Shown: positions 10,200 to 19,411 of the stretch, piece after piece | How positions within the stretch are numbered: position 1 is the stretch's first letter | Layout of the letters: each line of letters starts with the position of its first letter | Program-made: the position numbers and the translations under genes | Notes under the pieces: model-generated | Seen by the model: the letters and a program-made list of their open reading frames with translations, nothing else | What the model was told of the DNA's origin: nothing | Database searches by the model: none | Assembly: GCA_951640165.1 (NCBI GenBank) | Contig: OX621259.1 | Location: 4,216,001 to 4,280,000, forward strand | Reading direction: 5' to 3' | Source of the DNA: Pseudoips prasinana | Lineage: Eukaryota; Arthropoda; Insecta; Lepidoptera; Nolidae | DNA: 64,000 nt

Positions 10200-10430
10200 A
10201 TCCTTCCTTCATGGAACTTTATTGTAAATGACCAGCTGTTACGAGTTTTGTTCTTGTGAACCTCATAATTATATTACAAAAATAGTTAACTAAGAAACTA
10301 GTCCATTTAAAGTTAGCTAGCAGCGAAGTAGTTTCCGATACTAAGTAAACTTCAGGAACAGTATAACGAAAACTAACACAAGAGTGCAGTGCAGTACTCA
10401 CTTAATAACATATCGATCTTTGACTACCTC

Positions 10431-10785
10431 ATTTGTCTAGTGGTAGGGAGTTCAACCGCAAATAACGGGTCCTAGGCTCAAATCCCGGGTCGGGCAAAAA
10501 GTGATTATGCAATTTTTCTGTGAAAAGAAAAGTTACGCAGTCCGAAGTCTTATTATACCGGTATTATACCCTCGTGCCTCGGAGAGTACGATAAGCCATC
10601 ATTCCTGTACCTCTTTTCGTTCGTATCGCTAGTCGTCCCATCGGATCTCGAGATCGTGATGGAATAGAAAGTGCCTCTGTGTTTGTGCACACGCTTGTGC
10701 ACAATAATATGTCAAGCAGATGGTTAGTCTCCATTAAGACTGGGCGCCGTGGCCGAAATTAGGCTAGCAGGATATTATCAGTATC
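10431..10785 (+). mobile_element. tRNA-derived SINE, family A, near full length
   Basis: The head has TTGTCTAGTGGTAGGGAG (A box) and GGCTCAAATCCCGGG (B box). The body runs through TGGAATAGAAAGTGCC and ends near GGGCGCCGTGGCCGAA. At about 355 bp it is the most complete forward copy. Confidence 0.75.
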
Positions 10786-11047
10786 TATAATAAGATCTCA
10801 TTTGGGAATTTAGACCGAAATTTAAGCACTTTATATGTCGGATTTTGTTTTTTGAAAAACTAAGCCGTTGGATATCATCTTCATCCCCCGAAAGGGAATT
10901 AGCACGGGAATCTAAAATTCCATCTACCAATATGTATTGTTTGTAGATTAACGGCAAATCGCCTTCCCCGGATTGGTACAGATTGCTGGTTTAAAATCCG
11001 CCGTACAATTGAATTTAAACTAAATAATTACTCTAATTGGACCAAAT

Positions 11048-11508
11048 CCCGTGTTCATGCCCGCTTGAGTATGTTTCGCCGGACCGTCTCAACTGGGTCG
11101 TGTTGAAACCGGTAGTAGATGAACCCACTGAGTTTGTTTCGCTGGGTCTTCTCAGTTGGGGCGCATTGTATCCGGTGGTAGCATTAAAGCGCGACCGTCG
11201 TTATTAACACAAGGTCCGTCATTATAATAATACCTTTAATATAGACAGAACCATTGACAATATGTAGTAAAAATATTAGACTTAAACTAGATAATTAAAC
11301 ATAATCTCTTGACCATAACTTGATACGAGCTAGCTAAATATCATTTCTGTAATAAAATAAATTTTATAAATGTTTTCATACAAGATGTACCTAAATATCT
11401 ATGTTACTAGAAATAATATCTAATGTATACAACTATATTACTACAAACATGTTCTGACTATTTACAAGCGCTTTTTTAAAGTCTACGTGAATAAAAACCT
11501 TTTTTATT
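11048..11508 (+). repeat. Dispersed repeat U1, long copy
   Basis: A 460-bp unit starting near TTCATGCCCGCTTGAGTATG and ending TCTACGTGAATAAAAACC plus a T-rich run. A nearly complete inverted copy lies at 49303-49768. The AATAAAAACC end suggests a retroelement 3' end; longer copies at 43 and 55 kb carry LINE coding remnants inside. Confidence 0.65.
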
Positions 11509-12044
11509 TATTTATGTATTTAAAATATCCAAGTTTTGAGTTTATTCTTTTAAGAGTTTAATCCCCATCTCATGTCTGTACTAGATGTATGTAGTTATAA
11601 GAAAATCAGTGAAAAAAAATAACACTGTAATTATGCAGTTAAATAAAAAGAAACAAAAGAAAATAAAAATCGTAATTTATTTCTTGATATCATAGAGTAG
11701 TGCTAATAAGTTCCGTATAAATGATGAAATTATTAAACGATTTCAATAAAAATAATAAATATCCATCGCGAAAGCATACTTAATCAAACAAAAAGTAATA
11801 ATAAATTGTAGTTGATAACTTGGACCTGTGCGACCAAGTTCCATAGTGAGAATACCATAGATACCGTTAATTAAGAGGTACCTGGCACCTGGGTTACCAA
11901 GTTCTACTATCCATGTTACTCGTAAGTAGCAAAGACGTGGTTTCGCAATAGCTTCGGAATTCAGAGTTAGCTGCGGTGATTTTTCACCCCTTGTAATAAG
12001 TTCCATCTATTTACTGTTTTGCAGAACACAATCATATTTTCGAC

Positions 12045-12170
12045 TGACCTGTTTGTTTAGTGTTTAGTGACCCTGGCTGGCAATACACAGGTCGTGGGTT
12101 CGATCCACAACCAGGACAAATCTTTGTGGGATGATTAAAATTGTGATGAACCCTAATAATCTGATCTCAA
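12045..12170 (+). repeat. tRNA-like SINE remnant
   Basis: Contains GGTCGTGGGTTCGATCCACA (B box) and AGGACAAATCTTTGTGGGAT, similar to family B and to the copies at 31372 and 50025. Confidence 0.5.
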
Positions 12171-12504
12171 CAAGACTGCGGATGTAAATGCTTGCGAAGT
12201 GGCGTAAGAATGCCCCATCAAATACAAATATAATATTCGGAAACGGCTTATCAACAACGGTGTTTTAACGATAAATATGTATGAATTTTATTGTGCCATT
12301 TCCTCCTTTTTGCTGTCAGTAAACATTGTAATTACAATTTACTATTGACAAATTGTGTTAACGAGATATAAATAATTAAAAAAATCCCTGGTTAATTTTC
12401 TTGTTCACTTGTTCCACTTTGTTGGGTTGGATAAGTTATTATCCGTGATATTTAATGTCCATCTTTTGAGAAATAATCCATGAAATCTGGAAGATGAATA
12501 CGAA

Positions 12505-12631
12505 AATTTAAGGAAATTATATTTTAATTATATTATAATTAAAATATAATTTCCTTAAATTAATTATATTCGAACATTATACTTTTTGATTATAAATCAA
12601 AAAGTATATATATATATATATATATATATCG
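12505..12631. repeat. Two inverted repeats and a TA microsatellite
   Basis: 12505-12530 and 12536-12561 are perfect 26-bp inverted arms with a 5-base loop. A second 13-bp inverted repeat with a 3-base loop follows near 12580, then TA repeats to about 12630. Confidence 0.85.
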
Positions 12632-13050
12632 ACGTTTAAAATTATGATTCTTTCGAATTTAGCCTAAGACGCCTTAAAATAATCAGCGGCTTAACTGGCC
12701 CATAGTAAATACCCCTCAAGGGTAATATATTTTCGGACGAAAGAAGTAGAAACTTGGTAACAATATTACTATATTAAAATTTGTAGTCTTTTAAAATATT
12801 GTTAGTTCTTTGTAATAAGTTCTATACCTACATTATATGAGGCGTGTGTATAGATTTGATGGTTTTACCGCGATTTTAAGCATTAGATATATGATAAGCA
12901 AAAAAGGTGTGCTAAGATCGTGAAAAATGGAAATCCGTTGTCTCTGCCTGCCACTGGGAAACAGGCGTGTGTCTATGTATGTAGTGTATATAATATGATA
13001 GATATGTTTACAAAATTGAATTAATCTTAAAAGTCATAAGTATAAGAAAT
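12632..13050. other. No gene; small LINE 3' remnant
   Basis: Near 12910-12985 the words GGAAATCCGTTGTCTCTGCC and ACAGGCGTGTGTCTATGTAT match the non-coding tail that follows the LINE fragment at 56.0 kb. Otherwise AT-rich. Confidence 0.45.
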
Positions 13051-13260
13051 TACACTAATATTATTATTATAAAGGCGAAAGTTTGTGAGTGTGTATATTC
13101 GTTACTTCTTCACGTCTAAACGGCTAGGGCGATTTTTATAAAAATTGATATGGAGTTAGCTGACATCCTGGATAAACACATAGGCTATAATTTATAAAGT
13201 TTAACGTAGGTCACCACACACCACACAGTTTAAGGTAGATAAACCGCGGGGCACAGCTAG
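13051..13260 (+). mobile_element. Non-autonomous Helitron, family A, with inserted bases
   Basis: Runs from ACACTAATATTATTATTATA to CACAGCTAG. The 3' hairpin region is split by about 24 extra bases rich in CA (13211-13234). Confidence 0.7.
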
Positions 13261-13722
13261 TGTAGAATAAGTTGCTTTAATGGTACAAGAATATTTTTCT
13301 ATAATTTTACTAACACTCTTAGTTTGGGTTATGTCAGTAAATCTTTTTACTTTCATTAATTTTACTTATTAAACATCTAAATTCCCGAGGAAGATAGCTA
13401 TCAGATAGATACATATGCACGTGTTAGTGCTGTGCCATTATAGTAAGGCCAATTTAATAGATCACATTTGACATCTGGGGCATTTCACGTGAAGTGGACA
13501 GGAAAAAAAATGTGAGGTTCTGAAAATCGATCATATTTGGTCCATTTATACTTCTAGTAGATATAAATGTGAACACTAAATATTTTTTTTGTATAATGTA
13601 TATTTCACAAGTTATGGGTTTCTAAAGAACTGTCGTGATTGTAATATCAATTTCATTAAAGTTGTTTTACGAATCTAACAAATTTAGAATAAAATATTTA
13701 ACATAGCGATACATATTGTAAA

Positions 13723-13779
13723 ATACTGTTCTTTTTAAAAATATAATAAAATTTATTATATTTTTAAAAAGAACAGTAT
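13723..13779. repeat. Perfect 28-bp inverted repeat
   Basis: Arms 13723-13750 and 13752-13779 are exact reverse complements around a single central base. The sequence has no relative elsewhere in the window. Confidence 0.85.
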
Positions 13780-13799
13780 CCATCTGTCAGTTACTAGTA

Positions 13800-14729
13800 A
13801 AGTGAATTGTAAAATGACCTGATTTGGTAATTATTACAATAAAGATAAATCGTAATTTTAAAAAAGTAGTTTTAACTACGACAAAATAATTAATATTCTA
13901 TGCCCGCCGGTTAAGGTTACGATGTTGAATTTCGATGAAATGTCAAATGTGATCTATTAAAATGGCCCTACTAATAGTAGTTTCTATTTGTTGTACTGAA
14001 TAATAAGCTAGCATAGCAGCTACGCCGCAGTGTCTGTGCCGTAGCGACTACGCTGTAGCACGCCTGTGGCTACGGCGCTACGAGATTTTTGTTTGCCCTT
14101 GATCATCTATATCTAATTCAGATATCTAACATTCAACTATTGATCTCACATAGTAAGTTCTTAATTTCATATGTTCAATTGTTTGTAAGTTTATTATTTG
14201 CCACTCAGGCCTCAACTACTGAACTGATATAACCGAAATATTATCCGAATGTAAATATTAGTTTGGATAACATATAGGATAACAGTTATCACAAAATATT
14301 AAAGGTTATACATATGAATGGCATAATTCACGCCTTGTTGATCCATTTTCTCTCCTTAATGAGCTCTGGCAACCATACTTACTCAGAAGCGACTACGTGT
14401 ATTCTGTGAAGATATTTTTTTATGATAACTGTAAATAGCCTAGAAGGCTTTCACAGCTTTTCCCGATAATTGAGGCGAGCTTTCTCACAAGAATGACTTG
14501 AAACGAACAAACTACTTTTACAATAACAAAGTCAAACCAAATAAATTGAAACCATACCGGATCCGTTTTATTCATGAGAATTAAAATATTGCGGGAAAAT
14601 CGTATGTTATAAAGTCTTTGAAGAATAAATTACATGTATTTATTCATGTTAACCGTCGCGTTTCGATGTAGAACATTAAAAGACTATCACATTACAAAAT
14701 TTACAACTAAATGGAATTCACGAAATAAA
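13800..14729. other. No gene seen
   Basis: AT-rich, with a GC-richer stretch 13995-14080 made of imperfect GCTACG / CGTAGC words resembling the tandem repeat at 48.9 kb. Confidence 0.4.
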
Positions 14730-14797
14730 GAAAAGTAGCAAATAAGCACTCAATAAACATACATATATGTTTATTGAGTGCTTATTTGATACTTTTC
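14730..14797. repeat. 32-bp inverted repeat, one mismatch
   Basis: Arms 14730-14761 and 14766-14797 pair except for one position, with a 4-base centre. It could be a tiny MITE, but no second copy is visible. Confidence 0.8.
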
Positions 14798-14914
14798 TTC
14801 GGCATTCTATAAAATAAAAGAAGTAAATAAAGTAACTTATGCTATTGTTAAAACTTGGGAATTAAATGTAACAAGTTTGATGTTTACATATATCACTTTA
14901 TAACATAGATCTTA

Positions 14915-15170
14915 TTCATCATCATCTTCATATCAACCGAAAGACGTCCACTGCTGGACAAAGGCCTCCCCCAAAGATCTGCACAATTGCCGGTCTTGCG
15001 CTATTCGCATCCAGCAGTTTCCAGCGACCCGCACAAGATCATCGGTCCATCTTGTAGGGGGCTTGCCCACGCTGCGTCTTCCGGTTCGTGGTCGCCACTC
15101 AAGAACCTTTCTGCCCCAACGGCCATCGGTTCTACGAGCTATGTGCCCCGCCCACTGTCACTTCAGTTTT
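14915..15170 (-). pseudogene. 3' end of a LINE ORF, GATGATGATG-tailed family
   Basis: On the minus strand it contains CAAGATGGACCGATGATCTT (a WTDDL-type peptide), a WRSLGEAFVQQW-like end and then the ATGATGATG tail. The same 3' end recurs at 17312, 30560, 32738, 37700, 38153 and 56205. This is the C-terminus of a reverse transcriptase protein, truncated 5'. Frameshifts prevent a long frame. Confidence 0.65.
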
Positions 15171-15600
15171 GCAATTTAGATCTTATTATTGAAGTAAATT
15201 TCCTTTCGCTCGCTAGACTTGGGGAGTAAGCTGATGAATGCGTGACGAGCGTTACGAAAAGTGTGATCGGATGAGGCTAACGGAAGTTGAGAGTGAGGTA
15301 TAAGTTAGTGGAGATATAAATAGAAAGAGTTACGTTTCGTATATTACTGTAGAGGCAAGAGAAAGAGGTGCGAGCACACATTTTCTTTCTCTCTTTCTCT
15401 TATAGCCACCTACGTAGGTTACCTTTGAAGATTTCCTTCAGTCGTGTGGTCTAAAGCGTACACTCGTTATTCATTTTTTCGTTGTTCTGTTTCGCAGGCA
15501 TTTATACAATTAGTTTAATACTCGTAATTGAGAAACGATAGGCGTCGCTTTAGAACCTATTAATTATTAATGGCCCCCGGGCGAGTAATTTTTTTATCGT

Positions 15601-15934
15601 GGTGGTGGCCAGTCTCAATGGAGACTAGCTATCTGCGCGGGACATATAGTGCAGTTCTATTCAACATAGGGGTACTTTCTATTCAATCACTCTCATGATC
15701 CGATGGGATGGCTAGCGACACGGCCGGAAAGAGGACAGGTAAAGCCCGATAGCTTCACATTCTCTCCGAGGTACGGGGGTATAATACCGCCAACTCTTGG
15801 ACTACGGACTGATACTGGGACATTTCCTTTCAAGAAAAATCCCAAAATCACTTTGTGGCTCGAACCGGAATTTGAACCTAGAACCCTATTATCTGCGGTT
15901 GAACACGCTACCGCTAGACCAACGAGTCAGTCAC
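15601..15934 (-). mobile_element. tRNA-derived SINE, family A, near full length
   Basis: The minus-strand head has TTGGTCTAGCGGTAGCGTG and GGTTCTAGGTTCAAATTCC. The body and the end GGCCACCACCACG are present. Two overlapping open frames across it are not genes. Confidence 0.75.
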
Positions 15935-16349
15935 AAGACTCAGAAAAACTACACATGTCACATAAATATTTGTCCTGTTCGGGAATCGAACTCGAACCAC
16001 GTGAATGGAATAGTAGTAGCGAGGTGAATACCACAACGAAATGTGCAGTTATCAATTACAATGTGTCCTGTTAAATTTACTGCTAAAACTTCGTTACAGT
16101 TTTAACAATGTTGCCCACGGTACGTTTCGCTAGCATTAAACAAAATAGTTTCCTTTTTAACTAACCAGTTCATGCTCTCAGATAAACTGAATAGTTTGGT
16201 ATAAAATACATTGTACTTTTAACGTGTGGCGAATATATGTAACTAGGTAACTTCTAAAACACTAATAACATAGCAGGACTAGATCACTAACACCATAAGC
16301 TTAAACTATTAAACTTTTGTAAGATAATTTGTTGGACTTTATTATCATA

Positions 16350-16521
16350 CTAGCAGTGCGGTTTTACCCGCGTTAATATTTATTAATTATAGCCTATGTG
16401 TTAATCCAGGGTGTCAACTAACTCCATACCAGATTTTATTAAAATCGCTCCATCCATTTAGACGTGAAGAAGTATCAAACATATAAACTCACAAACTTTC
16501 GCCTTTATAATATTAGTGTGA
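16350..16521 (-). mobile_element. Non-autonomous Helitron, family A
   Basis: The minus strand runs from TCACACTAATATTATAAAGG to a CTAG end followed by T. The GC-rich hairpin is shortened on the 3' side. Confidence 0.75.
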
Positions 16522-17039
16522 CAAAATAAGTATTAATTTGATTTCCCACTTGAATGTTTAATAAGTCTACGGGAATCGCAAAGACGCACACACGCGCGTG
16601 AACTTAGCGTCACTCGCGCGTCGTCTTTTCGTTCATGAATGAAACATAGACCTACGAATGTAGGTAAAAGACCTACAGTACAGCAAAAACTTAGGAAATC
16701 ATTTCTTTTTCGTGTATTGAGTTATGTCCGAACTCGTAGAAAACAGTCGTAGTAGCAATCTAGTCTTGCGAGTACTGCTTCGTAAGTAAAAACATTGGCA
16801 AAGCGAAAACTGATTACTTTCTATGTAATACAAAGTTTTTCGTGTTCAAATTGTTTACACAAATAATAATAATAATATATTTATTTCTTCTCTCACACAA
16901 AAAATTACAAAGAAAGTGTCTTATTAACTAATTTATGCATATCTTTAAAGGTGAGATCTGTGTGAGAGACTGGTATCCGTACTAGGTGGGAAACCTGTAT
17001 GACAGATGACCAGTCCCTAACTCTAGACATAGAGGTGTT

Positions 17040-17135
17040 ATGGTAAGTGATGTGTGTGTGGGTGTGTATGTGTGTGTGTGTGTCTGTGAGTGCATGTGTG
17101 TGTATGCGTGCGTGTGTGCGTGTGTATGTATGTGA
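17040..17135. repeat. GT-rich microsatellite
   Basis: Imperfect GT repeat interrupted by CT, AT and GC steps. It produces a false His/Thr-rich open frame on the minus strand. Confidence 0.85.
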
Positions 17136-17311
17136 GGGTTGTGAGCCCCTATACTGAAGTAGTTTTAAAGCTATCAAGAGCAAAAGATTTTCGTTTTCCT
17201 CGTAGCTGAGGGACTTTCAAATGTTTCGCCATTAGCCGAAACATCAACCCGCGCTAGAAGTCACGAAACCCTGATATCACGATTATTGAGGTTTACTTTA
17301 CTTTAATTCTG

Positions 17312-17407
17312 GATGCGAATAGCACAAGACCGGCAATTGTGGAGATCTTTGGGGGAGGCCTTTGTCCAGCAGTGGACGTCTTTCGGCTGATATGATGATG
17401 ATGATGA
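17312..17407 (+). repeat. LINE 3' end with ATGATGATG tail
   Basis: Starts GGATGCGAATAGCACAAGAC, includes GTCCAGCAGTGGACGTCTTT and ends GCTGATATGATGATGATGAT. Only the last hundred bases of the family. Confidence 0.7.
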
Positions 17408-17744
17408 CTTTACTTTATCCCAGTGGATAGCTAAGAGTCAGTGTTGTAGAGCTCGACAGACTTAACTGTCTGACTGTTGTCTCAACTCAAACCCATCGAT
17501 CCAAATTGTAAAACGACTTAACTTTCATTTAAACAGAGCTTTCTCGGGATCGGGCCTAGAAACTCCCGAGTTAGACATCTAGCGCCCGGCTCTCCAGCTG
17601 ACCAGCAACTGCTCACATCCAGCGCATGGATCGGATCCCATGGACCGCCCGAGTATTACCCCGTGATACACATACGTATGGTCTCTCCAGACTCCGAGCT
17701 CCACACCCGTGTGTCACTTCCTGGTGACCACACGTATGACACTG

Positions 17745-18005
17745 GTGACAATATGTAGTAAAAATATTAGACTTAAACTACATAATTAAACATAATTTCT
17801 TGACAATAACTTGATACGAGCTAGCTAAAGCTTACTAAATATCATTGCTATAATAAAATAAATTTTATAAATGTTTTCATACAATATGTACCTAAATATC
17901 TATGTTACTAGAAATAATAATGTATACAACTATATTACTACAAACATGTTCTGACTATTTACAAGCGCTTTTTTAAAGTCTACGTGAATAAAACCTTTTT
18001 TTATT
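17745..18005 (+). repeat. Dispersed repeat U1, 3' half
   Basis: Begins GTGACAATATGTAGTAAAAA and ends ACGTGAATAAAACC, matching the second half of the U1 copy at 11048. Confidence 0.65.
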
Positions 18006-18024
18006 TTTTTTATTTCATGGTCTC

Positions 18025-18155
18025 TATAGACCCGGAGCTAATATCTGATACTGACAGCTAAACGTGTCTCCTAAAGCACAGAAACGCTCAGAAATTAAAC
18101 CACTTTATCGCTCACCCATCTATAGACTCACCGAATGCCCCTTAACTTTACCTTA
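18025..18155 (-). mobile_element. 5S-derived SINE, partial
   Basis: The minus strand carries GATGGGTGAGCG and the CGTTTCTGTGCTTTAGGAGA body segment of the 5S-derived family. Both ends are lost. Confidence 0.55.
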
Positions 18156-18477
18156 AACTTAATAAAAGTGAGAGTAGCAGTCTATGAGCGCTTCAAATTG
18201 ACGTGTAATAAGGTATATTAGTACTGCCTTATCTCGGCATGGCGGACGGTGAAAGCTTATGTTAGCAAAATGTTACCGAATCGGATTAATTTAACTCGAA
18301 CACATTTCAGTTGCCGACTCGCCCGTTTAATTTTACTCAAGTTTGAAACTAATAATCCTTATTTCGATATAAATCAAGTTGTGTAGGCGAGAGTTTGCCG
18401 TAGCAGATTTGAATTATTAGTTAAGGGTTCAGTGACCGCTCATTTTTACCGTAAATCAATATTTAAATAATTATGAA

Positions 18478-18579
18478 AGCGCATTGTATATAAAAAAAGG
18501 TTTTTATTAAAGTAGACTTTAAAAAGGCGCTTGTAAATAGTCAGAACATGTTCGTAGTAATATAATTAAGTATACCTAC
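18478..18579 (-). repeat. U1 copy, left part, split by the LTR element
   Basis: Minus-orientation U1 start (AGGTTTTTATTAAAGTAGAC on the plus strand). Its continuation is at 25393-25505 on the far side of the retrotransposon, so U1 was present before the LTR element inserted. Confidence 0.75.
18576..18579. repeat. Target-site duplication CTAC, left
   Basis: CTAC before the 5' LTR is repeated at 25389-25392 after the 3' LTR. Four bases is the usual duplication length for Ty3/gypsy integrases. Confidence 0.65.
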
Positions 18580-18921
18580 TGTTAGGTTTAGTTATTATTA
18601 TACTAATTATTTGACAATTATCTTGTAATTTGCTTTTGTTATTTGATTTATTTGTAACCGATTATAGTGACAATCGATTTGTTGTGCTTGCAACACCGAA
18701 GTGGGCTGTCAAGTATCAATTTTGACGTTTGACAGAACGTCATAACCGGGAACGAGACACATGTCTTGAGGCACTTTTCCGTTGGCGCTCGTCGAGGTTG
18801 CACACTCAAGAAGTCGGATCAAAGTTATTTACTGTTTCAATATTACCCTTTGCTGTATGTGTGTTCAGTGTTATTTGGTGAAAATACAGAACATAGAAGA
18901 GTAATAAGGTGTTTTATTATA
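18580..18921 (+). repeat. 5' LTR
   Basis: Begins TGTTAGGTTTAGTTATTATT and ends GTGTTTTATTATA. It is repeated at 25047-25388. The last bases could extend by two (CT is shared). It should carry the promoter and the start of the genomic RNA; I see no strong TATA box at a clear position. Confidence 0.9.
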
Positions 18922-18932
18922 CTTCAGAGGTG

Positions 18933-19359
18933 GTAAGTACATACACGCCTATTATGATATTCTTTTCCTTTTAATAACCATAGTGAGACACTAATTTGAA
19001 AGCTTGGTAGTTTGGTGTACCATGGTAAAACAATTATCAAGCCACGTGTTTTCCTGAAAGTAATACTAAAATATTACTTATATATCAAGCCACGTGTTTT
19101 TCTAAAAGTAATACTAAAATATTACTTATATATCAAGCCACGTGTTTTCCTAAAAGTAATACTAAAATATTATTTATATTTTTATTGAATTAATTTGACG
19201 GTAGTCTGATATTGTGACCTTAACAAAAAAAAAAAATTCTCATAATTTGGAATCCTCATATTTACTCTCGGGTTTCTAAAAGGGGGCAAAAATTTTGTCC
19301 TTTTTGAGCTCCGACCTACCGTTTCTGAGATACTGGTAGTTTTACCTTTCTTTGTCTAG
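18933..19359 (+). promoter_or_regulatory. Leader with a possible intron
   Basis: Soon after the LTR there is a strong donor word GTG|GTAAGTAC (GT at 18933). A good acceptor TTTCTTTGTCTAG ends at 19359, 52 bases before the Gag ATG. Splicing would remove the three 48-bp repeats. This is inference from sequence alone. I did not find a convincing tRNA primer site here. Confidence 0.35.
19035..19178 (+). repeat. Three 48-bp tandem repeats in the leader
   Basis: Units start at 19035, 19083 and 19131. Each has AAGCCACGTGTTTT with the E-box CACGTG, followed by AGTAATACTAAAATATTACT, a short inverted repeat. The third unit is slightly diverged at its end. Confidence 0.9.
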
Positions 19360-19411
19360 TTAGTTGGATTGCCGAAGCTAATTAATTTTGTTTTGTTTTC
19401 AATCATCGACC

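Noticed and set aside
13723..14797. Pair of MITE insertions
   Set aside because: The two inverted repeats share no sequence with each other or with other loci in the window, and clear target duplications are not visible, so a MITE family is not supported here.
15703..16074. Protein of 123 residues on the plus strand
   Set aside because: It lies on the antisense strand of a SINE A copy and a SINE-like remnant.
16905..17183. His/Thr-rich minus-strand protein
   Set aside because: Produced by the GT microsatellite; no splice signals or homology.
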